From NCBI GenBank assembly GCA_030668485.1, contig DAOUTW010000020.1:1-64000 (forward strand): a stretch of 64,000 nt of DNA, written 5' to 3'. The translations under genes were made by a program, and so were the position numbers. Below the pieces are notes generated by a model that saw only the letters and a list, made by a program, of their open reading frames with translations, did not search any database and was not told where the DNA came from. Source of the DNA: Candidatus Zixiibacteriota bacterium (GTDB lineage Bacteria; Zixibacteria; MSB-5A5; GN15; JAAZOE01). Positions 18,580 to 26,408 of the stretch are shown here, in pieces; within the stretch, counting starts at the first letter, position 1, and each line of letters opens with the position of its first letter.

Positions 18580-18591
18580 GCGCCTAAAATC

Positions 18592-19194
18592 CTATTTTTT
18601 GTCAGAGTCCTTTATTTCTACCTTATAGACCTTGTCGATCAGGCCGTAATCTTTGGACTCATCGGCCGACATGAAGTAATTGCGATCGGTATCTACCTCG
18701 ATTTTGTCCAGAGGCTGACCGGTATGGAGAACCAGGAGTTCATTGAGGCGTTTTTTGGTTCCGAGGAATTCTTTGGTCATAATTTCAATATCGGATACCT
18801 GACCCTGAGTTCCGGCCATCGGCTGATGAATCATAATCCGTGAATTGGGCAGCGCGGCCCGCTTGCCTTTGGTTCCGGCAGCCAGCAGAAAGGCGCCCAT
18901 CGAGGCGGCCATGCCCATGCAGGTGGTGACCACATCCGGTTTGATAAACTGCATCGTATCGTATATGGCCATACCGGCCGTCACGGAGCCACCGGGCGAA
19001 TTGATATAAAGGAACACATCCTTGGCCGGGTCTTCCGCCTCGAGAAAGAGCATCTGGGCGATGACCAGGTTGGCGACGTGATCGTCGATGGGTGAACCGA
19101 TAAAGATGATTCTGTCTTTGAGCAGACGGGAATAAATATCATAGGCGCGCTCGCCGCGACCGCTTGTTTCGACCACCATGGGTACCCACATCAT
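18592..19194 (-). CDS. clpP: ATP-dependent Clp protease proteolytic subunit ClpP
   Basis: This 200-residue serine protease forms the two-ring chamber used with ClpX. The catalytic serine lies in G-M-A-A-S-M-G-A (near residue 100), the histidine in M-I-H-Q-P-M-A-G (near 125), and the acidic residue in the following helix region. GGAAGG seven bases before the ATG supports the start at 19194. A second ATG follows directly. The start overlaps the tig stop (TAATG), so translation is coupled. Confidence 0.96.
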   Translation of the reverse strand: MMWVPMVVETSGRGERAYDIYSRLLKDRIIFIGSPIDDHVANLVIAQMLFLEAEDPAKDVFLYINSPGGSVTAGMAIYDTMQFIKPDVVTTCMGMAASMGAFLLAAGTKGKRAALPNSRIMIHQPMAGTQGQVSDIEIMTKEFLGTKKRLNELLVLHTGQPLDKIEVDTDRNYFMSADESKDYGLIDKVYKVEIKDSDKK

Positions 19195-20468
19195 TAATTA
19201 CCTTCCTTGTTTACGACCGTCCCCTTTATTTTATCCGCTTTCGACATCAGAAAGTCGACGGCTTTTTCTTCCAGCATGCCGTCCTTGATTTCCGAAGCCT
19301 TTCCGGTTTTGGCCAAAAGTTCCTTGGCCTTAGGGACTTCCATTCGATAATTTTCAGCAAACTTCTTAATCCAGTTTTCGGTATCCTCGACCGAAACTTC
19401 AATTTTTTCCTGTGCCGCAAGGCGATGGAAGAGCAAATACCAGGTTACCGAGTTGACTCCCACCGGCCGGAATTTTTCACGGAGCTCTTTTTCGTCGAAT
19501 TTTTCTTCGTTTTTCTTGTAATCTTCGACAACACCGTTAAGGTACGATTCGACCATCGATTCCGGCACGTCCATCGGGTTCTTTTCCACCAACTGGTCGA
19601 TAATGCTTTTCTTGATCCCGCGGGCAGCTTCGGCGCTCTTCTCCTGTTCGATATGCTTACGAATCGCCAGTTTCAGTTCCAGTAGGGTTTCGCCCTGGCC
19701 GACCAACTTGGCGAAATCGTCGTTCATTTGCGGCAGGATTCTCTCTTTGACTTCCTTGGCCATGACTTTGTAAACCAGAGACTTACCGGCAAAATTTTCA
19801 TCGGAATAATCAGCCGGATATAAAATTTTAATCTCGCGGGTTTCGTCGCTTTTGATACCGACCAGGCCTTCGCGGAATTCCTTGACGGTGTATTCGTTAT
19901 CGAGGTCTATTTCCTGATTCTGCATCGTTTTGGTGTCAGTGTCCACATCGCCTTCGATAATCTCCAGATCGCTGATTAAAATATCATGCTCACCGGCAGG
20001 GCGATTTACCGACCGGACCTCGGCGTTGCCTTTTCGCATTTGCTCCAAGACCTTATCGACCTCATCATCAGGAACTTCTACCACCGGTTCTTCGATGGTC
20101 ATGTCGTCGTATTTGACCGCCTCGATTTCGGGCAATACTTCGAAACCGATGGTAAAAGTAAGCGGTTTGCCTTCCTCGATTTCAATATCCGACAACACCG
20201 GTTTCCCGATCGGTTCCAGCTTCTTTTCCTTGAGCGCCTCGGGGAAATATTTATTAATCAGGCTGTCAACGACGTCGGCTGTAGCTTCCTGTTTGAACCG
20301 ATTGCGGACCACGTTAGCAGGTATTTTTCCGGGGCGAAAGCCCTTGATTTTTGCCTTCTTACGATACTCGTCGTAGGTTTTTTCGTATTCTTCATTAACG
20401 ATTTCGGTCGGGAGCTCGATATTTAATTCTCGTTTCAGGCCTTCTTTTTCGACAACTTCTATATTCAA
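19194..20468 (-). CDS. tig: Trigger factor chaperone, TTG start
   Basis: Trigger factor binds nascent chains at the ribosome exit. The protein has the N-terminal ribosome-binding motif G-F-R-P-G-K-I-P. A PPIase-type middle region follows (D-E-V-D-K-V-L-E-Q then L-E-I-I-E-G-D), then the long helical C-terminus. I place the start at TTG 20468: GGAGG lies five bases upstream, and the product then begins [11 protein letters not shown], like other trigger factors. The ATG at 20480 has no proper ribosome site. The tRNA-Leu gene ends only 21 bases upstream, so tRNA and mRNA are probably cut from one transcript. Confidence 0.93.
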   Translation of the reverse strand: MNIEVVEKEGLKRELNIELPTEIVNEEYEKTYDEYRKKAKIKGFRPGKIPANVVRNRFKQEATADVVDSLINKYFPEALKEKKLEPIGKPVLSDIEIEEGKPLTFTIGFEVLPEIEAVKYDDMTIEEPVVEVPDDEVDKVLEQMRKGNAEVRSVNRPAGEHDILISDLEIIEGDVDTDTKTMQNQEIDLDNEYTVKEFREGLVGIKSDETREIKILYPADYSDENFAGKSLVYKVMAKEVKERILPQMNDDFAKLVGQGETLLELKLAIRKHIEQEKSAEAARGIKKSIIDQLVEKNPMDVPESMVESYLNGVVEDYKKNEEKFDEKELREKFRPVGVNSVTWYLLFHRLAAQEKIEVSVEDTENWIKKFAENYRMEVPKAKELLAKTGKASEIKDGMLEEKAVDFLMSKADKIKGTVVNKEGN

Positions 20469-20489
20469 CCAGTCCTCCATCCTATGAAA

Positions 20490-20571
20490 TGCGAAAGGGG
20501 GGACTCGAACCCCCACCCCAAAAAGGACTGGATCCTAAATCCAGCGCGTCTACCAGTTCCGCCACTTTCGC
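20490..20571 (-). tRNA. tRNA-Leu (UAG anticodon)
   Basis: Read on the minus strand, the gene folds with acceptor GCGAAAG/CTTTCGC, D-arm GGCGGAACTGGTAGACGC and anticodon stem CTGGA/TCCAG with loop TTTAGGA, so the anticodon is UAG. A class II variable arm and T-arm GGGGGTTCGAGTCCCCC complete it. Discriminator A is encoded and CCA is not. It sits directly upstream of tig in the same orientation. Confidence 0.95.
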
Positions 20572-20863
20572 AAAGTTTGGCGGAATCAATTTACGCTTTT
20601 TGGGACGTGTGCGCAATGGACTTTTTGCCCGCTGCCAAGTTTCTCCCTCCCTACAATAACGTCATTGATGGCAAAGGGTTCAGAAATTTTGCGCCCCGCA
20701 ATTGATTTCCTTCTGCGTATATGGATATAATGGATATTAAAGGCTTGCTGCCGGCGTTATCGGAAAATAATCGGATGACGAAGAGAGGCAAATCACATTT
20801 GGGTTACAGGTGTAAAATCTGTACATTGTTCAGGCGGTTAAGATTTTCTAAACGGAGTTATTC
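20572..20863. other. Divergent intergenic region (tRNA-Leu/tig and histidine kinase)
   Basis: These 292 bases must hold the promoters of the tRNA-tig-clpP-clpX unit and of the two-component pair. AT-rich candidates such as TATATGGATATAATGG near 20719-20734 are visible, but I cannot assign exact boxes. No gene is seen. Confidence 0.4.
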
Positions 20864-22210
20864 ATGAGATCGATTGATACCCCGCAGGGGATCCGTTTCG
20901 GGCTGTATGTTTTTATCTTTTTGATATTTTTCTGCCTGGCGCAACTGACATGGTGGATTATCTACCAGTTGGATCTTCATCAGCAGCTTTATCAAAGTCA
21001 GGTTGACCTTCTGACACTGAAAACGGCGACGACCACAGAGCAGGTAAACAACGATTTCGGTCGGATGGTGGCATTGGCCGGTTATGCCTATCGCTCCTCC
21101 GGTGAAGATCGGGCCGAGTTGGCCGCATGTATGAATAACTTATTGTCGGACCGCGCTTTGTTGGGTTATGTAATTGCGTCTGAACCGGGCCATACGATTG
21201 TCATCGGCGGAAAAATCGATTCCACTTTCTATCATGATCTCGGCATCGGCCTGACCTTATTTTTTGATCCCGATTATCCCCGCAGGCTGATCGGTGACCC
21301 TCCCGATTTGATCTTTGCGGGTGAAGGTTATCGTTCCGGAGATGAAATGAAATGGGTGCAACCGGAGATGTTTCGCATAGCGCCGGAAGTATCTGAGCGA
21401 ATTGAGAGCGAATCGCAACGTGGCTCGAAAATGTTCGTTTTCGAGGGTGGCTTTTTCATGCTTATCGTCCTGTTCGGGGCTTATCTGATTTATCGGACGC
21501 TGCAGAAATCGGAGGACCTCAAGGCCCGGCAGGTCAATTTTATCCATTCGGTCACCCATGAATTTCGAACGCCGCTGACATCGATTCGGCTTTACCTTGA
21601 AACCCTTCAATCGGGCCGAATCGAAGCTTCGCGATCTCAGGATATTTATACTAAGATGCTCAACGATTGCGACCGTATCGACAGCATGGTCGATAATGTG
21701 CTTGAGGCTGGGCATTTCGGGCGGGAGAAATATGAGTTGGAGTTATCAGAGGCTGATCTGGCAAAGGATATTGAGGATTATATCAACGACCTCAAACCGT
21801 ATATCGAGCGTCAGAACGCCACTTTGGAATCGGACCTGGAGGAAAATGTCAGGATACAATCCGATTATAATGCTCTGGGACGGGCGATTCGAGCACTGAT
21901 CGATAATGCTATGAAATATTCACCGCCTGATCGGCGAATTATTTCGGTCACTCTCAAGCGATCAGGGCGAAAAGCGGAGATGATCGTTGCCGATCAGGGG
22001 ATAGGGATTTCCGGTCGGGAACTGAAGAAGATATTCGATCGTTTTTACCGTATTGAAGACGCTGCCTCGGCAGGCGAAAAGGGAACAGGACTGGGATTGT
22101 ACCTGGTACGGCATATTATCAAGGCTCATGGCGGGACAATTACGGTCGAGTCGCGAGGAAGCGGTCAGGGTACGCGGTTTATTATAAAATTGCCATTGGT
22201 GAAACGATGA
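20864..22210 (+). CDS. Sensor histidine kinase
   Basis: This 448-residue inner-membrane kinase has TM1 at about 12-35, a periplasmic sensor region of about 155 residues and TM2 at about 192-211. The H-box follows (T-H-E-F-R-T-P-L, His232), then the ATPase with N-box D-N-A-M-K-Y-S, G1 D-Q-G-I-G-I-S and G2 G-T-G-L-G-L-Y-L. There is no clear HAMP domain between TM2 and the H-box. The sensor region resembles no family I know. Its end overlaps the response regulator start by four bases (ATGA). Confidence 0.92.
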   Translation: MRSIDTPQGIRFGLYVFIFLIFFCLAQLTWWIIYQLDLHQQLYQSQVDLLTLKTATTTEQVNNDFGRMVALAGYAYRSSGEDRAELAACMNNLLSDRALLGYVIASEPGHTIVIGGKIDSTFYHDLGIGLTLFFDPDYPRRLIGDPPDLIFAGEGYRSGDEMKWVQPEMFRIAPEVSERIESESQRGSKMFVFEGGFFMLIVLFGAYLIYRTLQKSEDLKARQVNFIHSVTHEFRTPLTSIRLYLETLQSGRIEASRSQDIYTKMLNDCDRIDSMVDNVLEAGHFGREKYELELSEADLAKDIEDYINDLKPYIERQNATLESDLEENVRIQSDYNALGRAIRALIDNAMKYSPPDRRIISVTLKRSGRKAEMIVADQGIGISGRELKKIFDRFYRIEDAASAGEKGTGLGLYLVRHIIKAHGGTITVESRGSGQGTRFIIKLPLVKR

Positions 22211-22929
22211 AACGAAGAATATTGATCGTCGAAGACGAAGAACATATTGCCGACGGGCTGAATCTGAACCTGGAAATGGCCGGGTATGAAACGGTGGTGG
22301 CCGGTGACGGCCAGACGGCATTGGAGCTTTGGAGCCAGGGTGGTTTCGACTTGATTTTGCTTGATATCATGTTGCCGGGCAAGGATGGTTTGGAGGTTTG
22401 CCGGACGATTCGCAAGGAGTCGGGTCGCATTCCGATCCTTTTCCTGACCGCTCGGGACCGTGATGATGATCGGGTAGCCGGGCTGTTGGCCGGTGGTGAC
22501 GATTATTTAACCAAGCCGTTTAATTTGCAGGAGCTACTGCTCAGAGTGGCGGCTATTTTCCGTCGTCAGACCTGGTACAGCGCCAGTGAATTACCGGAAA
22601 CTCGTTATCAATTCGGCGATTATTGGGTTGATTTTGCCTCCTACCAGGCGCTGGGAGTGACCGGGGAAATCGGCTTATCCCAAAAAGAGTGCATGATTAT
22701 GAAATTTCTGGCCGAACATGCCAACGAAGTGGTCCCGCGCGACATGATTTTGGATGCTGTCTGGGGCTATAATGTTTACCCATCAAATCGGACAGTGGAT
22801 AATTTCGTCGCCAGATTACGAAAGATCTTTGAGACTGATCCATCGCATCCCAAATATATCCATACCATTCGTGGTGTCGGCTACAAATTCACCCCTTCCG
22901 GGGAGTCTGGCACAAGTATAGAACTCTGA
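22207..22929 (+). CDS. OmpR-family response regulator
   Basis: This 240-residue protein has an N-terminal receiver with acidic pocket E9-D10, phospho-acceptor D53 (L-L-D-I-M-L-P-G) and the conserved K in Y-L-T-K-P-F. The C-terminal winged-helix domain ends with N-R-T-V-D-N-F-V-A-R-L-R-K and I-H-T-I-R-G-V-G-Y-K-F, typical of OmpR/PhoB DNA-binding domains. It is translationally coupled to the kinase gene. Target genes are unknown. Confidence 0.94.
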   Translation: MKRRILIVEDEEHIADGLNLNLEMAGYETVVAGDGQTALELWSQGGFDLILLDIMLPGKDGLEVCRTIRKESGRIPILFLTARDRDDDRVAGLLAGGDDYLTKPFNLQELLLRVAAIFRRQTWYSASELPETRYQFGDYWVDFASYQALGVTGEIGLSQKECMIMKFLAEHANEVVPRDMILDAVWGYNVYPSNRTVDNFVARLRKIFETDPSHPKYIHTIRGVGYKFTPSGESGTSIEL

Positions 22930-23173
22930 TTTTCGAGGTAGTTGGTTAGGCCATCCGGGCGACAGCCAAAAACCGGCCCCTGCCGGTCGCCGTTCCGGCT
23001 GGTCTTGCTCCGCTCATGCGGAGTGTGACCTGCCGGTCTTCGAACCCAGTCCTTGTAATGTGTACCCCGCCCAGAGGCCATTCTTATGGCCGTCGGGTGG
23101 GAATTCGTGCCCGGCAGATGTCCACATCTGCCGGGCGATCGGGCACATGTGGACATGTGCCGCGCACAGTAAA
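22930..23173. repeat. Cluster of hairpin repeats
   Basis: Five perfect inverted repeats lie within about 190 bases: ACCGGC/GCCGGT (22972-22987), CTCCGC/GCGGAG (23008-23023), GGCCAT/ATGGCC (23076-23091), GCCCGGCAGATG/CATCTGCCGGGC (23109-23136) and GGCACATGT/ACATGTGCC (23142-23161). The first is preceded by GCGACAGCCAAAAA, shared with copies near 17298 and 24474. There is no coding signal. Confidence 0.75.
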
Positions 23174-23410
23174 CTACTTTGTTATTGTAATACTACCACC
23201 ATCACGGTAATCGTGTGTTCCCTCGTTCGAGCCGTCGACGTAAACGTTAATTTCACCCTCCTCGTAGTCGCTAAAATTGGCAGTACCGTCTGAACCGGTA
23301 TATTCTTCTGCGCTCATCGCCCGCGTGCGGGAGGTGAACTCCAGCCTGACCCGAACACCGCTAATCCCATCCTGATTATCATTAACGACTTGAACCTCAA
23401 ATGATGCCAT
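23174..23410 (-). CDS. Small cytosolic Ig-like/transthyretin-fold protein
   Basis: This 78-residue protein has no signal peptide. V-N-D-N-Q-D-G-I-S-G-V-R-V-R-L and T-G-S-D-G-T-A-N-F follow the pattern of carboxypeptidase-regulatory-like or Big-type beta sandwiches (x-G-x-x-V-x-V... T-D-x-x-G-x-A-x-F). A good GGAGGT purine box precedes the ATG. Such domains are normally exported adhesion or regulatory modules, so an unexported single domain is unusual. Partner genes are not evident, and it sits among hairpin repeats and a gene relic. Confidence 0.7.
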   Translation of the reverse strand: MASFEVQVVNDNQDGISGVRVRLEFTSRTRAMSAEEYTGSDGTANFSDYEEGEINVYVDGSNEGTHDYRDGGSITITK

Positions 23411-23552
23411 ATCGTACCTCCTTTATTAAATAGCTGCCCCCTATTGTGATTGACTAGTGGCCCATCCGGTCGGTCGGCTTTGCGGCCGTGCGGGTGGCGT
23501 ACAAAGTCCTCTCGATCTGAAATTACCTGTGATTTTAGCAAAATTGCATTTT

Positions 23553-24075
23553 CTAATTTTTGTTTTGAATCTGCGTCACCCTGAACCCAACATTTAGACC
23601 CATCAAATCTCTGTTAAGGCGCTGTAGAGATATTTTGGCTATATTTGATCTAAATTGTTTTATGTTTTTCAAGTCTCTATTTTTTGGATTCGTATCGCAT
23701 ATCGCCATGACAAATATTAAATTCTTTGATTTGAATAATTTCACAAAATCATTTTCAGAAATTTTTAAAGTCTGATTTCCTTGTGAATTAATTAATACAT
23801 CATCATTGTCGATTTTCTTCTTTAAGAGTTTGTAAATTTCCTTCAAATATTCGCCTTTGGAACTTACGGCTTCTTTTATTATGCTAGCTGAAATCTGTAT
23901 TTGAGAGCAAACCTCCCTCATTTTGTTATTAAAGCCAGCCTTCACATGACATAAATACAAATTTTCTGAATCCCATTTTAGGATATCACACGGTTCAATA
24001 TTTTTTGGTGTAATTTTATGTAGGACTAATGTAGAATTTTCGTTCAGATAACTAAAATTATAAGTATCTTCAGTT
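23553..24075 (-). pseudogene. C-terminal relic of a DUF6119/TIGR04141-family gene
   Basis: The minus strand encodes about 170 residues containing C-D-I-L-K-W-D-S-E-N-L-Y-L-C-H-V-K-A-G and M-R-E-V-C-S-Q-I. This matches the end of the sporadically distributed DUF6119 family (about 500-600 residues, often in defence-rich regions). The N-terminal two thirds are missing. The frame simply runs upstream into an 82-bp repeat copy. The fragment is very AT-rich compared with flanking DNA, which fits a horizontally acquired gene that was later truncated. Confidence 0.6.
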
Positions 24076-24157
24076 TCACCGGTGGCCCACCCCGGCATGT
24101 CCGGGGTGGGTTTGTACGTACCGAGACCTTGGTAACAGAATAGACCCAGCACCTAGG
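24076..24157. repeat. 82-bp direct repeat, copy 1
   Basis: Starts TCACCGGTGGCCCACCCC, includes a strong hairpin (CCCACCCCGG/CCGGGGTGGG) and ends AGCACCTAGG. It differs from copy 2 at four positions. It supplies the artificial N-terminus of the truncated DUF6119 frame. Confidence 0.85.
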
Positions 24158-24230
24158 TAACACATTTTTTTATTAAGATCAACAACGTTTCCTTTTTTTC
24201 TGTTTTGGTTTTATGATTTTCTTTCTAGCG

Positions 24231-24312
24231 TCACCGGTGGCCCACCCCGGCTTGTCCGGGGTGGGTTTGTACGTACCGAAGCCTTGGTAACAGAGTAGAC
24301 CCAGCACCTAGG
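24231..24312. repeat. 82-bp direct repeat, copy 2
   Basis: Same orientation as copy 1, with 73 bases between the two copies. A further hairpin, GTGGCCCGGAGC/GCTCCGGGTTT, begins right after it (24318-24343) and shares the GTGGCCC...GGGTTT frame with the 82-bp repeat. Confidence 0.85.
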
Positions 24313-24857
24313 GGGCGGGTGGCCCGGAGCTCTGCTCCGGGTTTCTAAGGGTAATAGTCGACATCGCGGGGAAAACTACATTTTCAACATAGAATCGCTG
24401 TTAATCCTGTCCCTTCCCTATTAAGTGAACCTGAACAAGGAAGGTATATGCATGAAGCAGAGTATTGTAAACAACAGCCAAAAAGCGGCCCCTGCCGCAA
24501 AATTCTTTAAAAATGAGCAAACAAAGCCATTTTATCGTTGTGCGACAACAGCTTAGTTTTTTCCAAAGCCATTCAAAGCCATTTAAGCCATTTTTAACCC
24601 ATTTTAGGGCCAAAAAGGGGTCAAAAAAGGGTATAAAATGGCTTTTCGTGATTGTCTTATATCACTATGCACCGACCTAAGAGGGAGGTTTTGACAATCC
24701 CATGCACCCAACTCAGTCCGCACACGGCTTGTTACTTTTTTCACTTTTTATGGAATTTTTTTTATTCTGTGACACTTCTGTGACAATTTTTGTCCTCTAT
24801 CCCCTAATTTGGGAGTGAAATTAAAAAACAACAATGTCGCGAGGTGACTTAAGCACT
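24313..24857. other. Repeat-rich intergenic region upstream of hemA
   Basis: Contains a hairpin-repeat copy (24474-24497, ACAGCC plus A-run then GCGGC-CCCT-GCCGC). It also contains an array of AAGCCATTT-like blocks (24524-24600) and an inverted pair AAGCCATTTTAT (24524-24535) / ATAAAATGGCTT (24633-24644). The last 150 bases before hemA are T-rich and should contain its promoter. No gene is supported. Confidence 0.55.
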
Positions 24858-26126
24858 ATGGGAATTGGCATAATCGGAACATCAGTTTGGCAGCAAAACA
24901 TGCCCCTCTTGGAAAGCCTGACCCTCGACCGCGAACAAAGGGCTTCAATCTTAAACGAACTCAAAACTACTCTTGGACTTAGCGAACTGGTTTACCTCGG
25001 CACCTGTAATCGCGTCGAATTTATTTATGCCACTCCGGAAAAGAATGATAATAAGCAGCAGTTGCACGGTTTGATCGACTTTTTCTTCAGCGATGGTAAA
25101 TCGATCAACTTCTTCCCCAACGAGTTTTATCATTACACCGGTAAGGACGCTGTCACTCATCTTTTTCGTACTGCCTCATCGCTGGAATCTCTTGTCCTGG
25201 GCGAGAATCAGATTACCGGTCAGATTAAGAACGCTCATCAGGATGCGATTGATGACGGATTGTCCGGCCCGGAGCTGGACGGTCTGATTCGGGAAGCTCT
25301 GGCTATTTCTCGCAAAGTTAAAAGCAAAACCGAGATCAGCAAGGGAGCCGTTTCGATGGCCTCCCTGGCTTCGAGCGAACTTTGCAAGGCGCTTGAGCAA
25401 ACTGAAAAACCTAACATTGCGCTGGTCGGTTCGGGCCCGATGCAGGGAAAGCTGGCCCGGTATATCAATGACAACCTTTCCGCCAGCCTGTTGTTTGTCA
25501 ATCGGACAGTCGAGAAGGCTGAAAAGCTGGCCGAAGAATTCGGTGGCAAGGCTGTTTCACTGGATCAGTTCAAGGCTCAACCAGCCGTAGTCGATGCCAT
25601 TATTTCAGCGACTGCCGCTGTCGATCCGATCTTTTCCTGCGATTTCCTGGGTAAGCTGGAGCGGAACGGTAAGCATGTTGTTTGTGTCGACCTGGCAGTA
25701 CCTCGCGATTTTTCACCGGAATTCAAGGATCAGTCCCAGGTGACCCTGATCGATATTCCCCATTTGAAATCGAAGAGTCAGGGCAGCCTGCGGCAGAAAT
25801 TCGTCGAAGCGGGCAAGGCCAATGAAATCGTTCGCGCCGCCGTTGACAAATATCTTTCCAGTCGGATAGAAGTTTCGTACAAGCCGCTGTTCAATGACAG
25901 TTATGAGGAATCGATGGAACTGGCTCAGAAGATGCTGGGCGATCTTTTCTCGAAGCGTGTGACTTCGCTGGGGCAGGAAGATCAGGATGCGGTTTTGCGG
26001 ACGGTCACCAAGCTTATTGGGCAGTCGACTTTCGGGCCGTTGAAGAAGTTGTCACGGCAGATTATTGACGAACAGCCGGAAACCTCCTCTGAGGATATGT
26101 CGATGCGTTACCGCGAGGCGATGTAG
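24858..26126 (+). CDS. hemA: Glutamyl-tRNA reductase
   Basis: HemA reduces glutamyl-tRNA to glutamate-1-semialdehyde, the first step of C5 tetrapyrrole synthesis. With the start at ATG 24858 (GAGGTG upstream; another ATG lies at 24834), the product is 422 residues and the catalytic cysteine in G-T-C-N-R-V-E is near residue 50, as in characterised enzymes. L-V-L-G-E-N-Q-I, the NADPH domain (V-G-S-G-P-M) and the C-terminal dimer helix are present. The N-terminus lacks the usual K-T-A-P-x-x-x-R-E block. No hemBCD genes follow. Confidence 0.92.
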   Translation: MGIGIIGTSVWQQNMPLLESLTLDREQRASILNELKTTLGLSELVYLGTCNRVEFIYATPEKNDNKQQLHGLIDFFFSDGKSINFFPNEFYHYTGKDAVTHLFRTASSLESLVLGENQITGQIKNAHQDAIDDGLSGPELDGLIREALAISRKVKSKTEISKGAVSMASLASSELCKALEQTEKPNIALVGSGPMQGKLARYINDNLSASLLFVNRTVEKAEKLAEEFGGKAVSLDQFKAQPAVVDAIISATAAVDPIFSCDFLGKLERNGKHVVCVDLAVPRDFSPEFKDQSQVTLIDIPHLKSKSQGSLRQKFVEAGKANEIVRAAVDKYLSSRIEVSYKPLFNDSYEESMELAQKMLGDLFSKRVTSLGQEDQDAVLRTVTKLIGQSTFGPLKKLSRQIIDEQPETSSEDMSMRYREAM

Positions 26127-26252
26127 GCTCATCCGGCGTCAGTATTTCCCATCTACCCACAATCAAGTCAAAGGCGTTGAATCGGGATAATTTTGTATAA
26201 AGGCGGGCGGGCTTTTGGCCGATAAAATCAGGGTTGACGGTTTGAAAATAGC

Positions 26253-26280
26253 TTGACAAACCGTATGGTGGTATTATATT
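26253..26280 (+). promoter_or_regulatory. Promoter of tRNA-Asn
   Basis: TTGACA (26253-26258), 16 bases, TATATT (26275-26280): near-consensus sigma-70 boxes 53 bases before the tRNA. Confidence 0.7.
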
Positions 26281-26288
26281 TACATGCT

Positions 26289-26312
26289 TTGGGGCAGGGA
26301 GCCCCAATTTTT
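26289..26312 (+). terminator. Terminator-like hairpin in the tRNA-Asn leader
   Basis: TTGGGGC, loop AGGGA, GCCCCAA, then TTTTT. It lies at the expected 5' end of the transcript, between promoter and tRNA. So early in the transcript it may not terminate and could instead be a processing signal. Confidence 0.5.
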
Positions 26313-26332
26313 GTAGCAAGCGAAAATTATAC

Positions 26333-26408
26333 TCCCCTGTAGCTCAGTTGGTAGAGCAGCTGACTGTTAATCAGCGGGTCGCTGGTTCGAGTCCAGCCGG
26401 GGGAGCCA
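26333..26408 (+). tRNA. tRNA-Asn (GUU anticodon), CCA encoded
   Basis: Acceptor TCCCCTG/CGGGGGA, D-arm GCTCAGTTGGTAGAGC, anticodon stem CTGAC.../...TCAG with loop containing GTT, T-arm GCTGGTTCGAGTCCAGC, discriminator G and encoded CCA. The 3' half is overlapped on the other strand by the end of a serine recombinase frame, marking it as an integration site. Confidence 0.96.

Noticed and set aside
22930-23173. CRISPR array
   Set aside because: The repeats are inverted hairpins of differing sequence, not direct repeats with spacers, and no cas genes are present.
24401-24613. Minus-strand 70-codon frame upstream of hemA
   Set aside because: It runs through hairpin repeats and AAGCCATTT blocks; the repeats account for the open frame.
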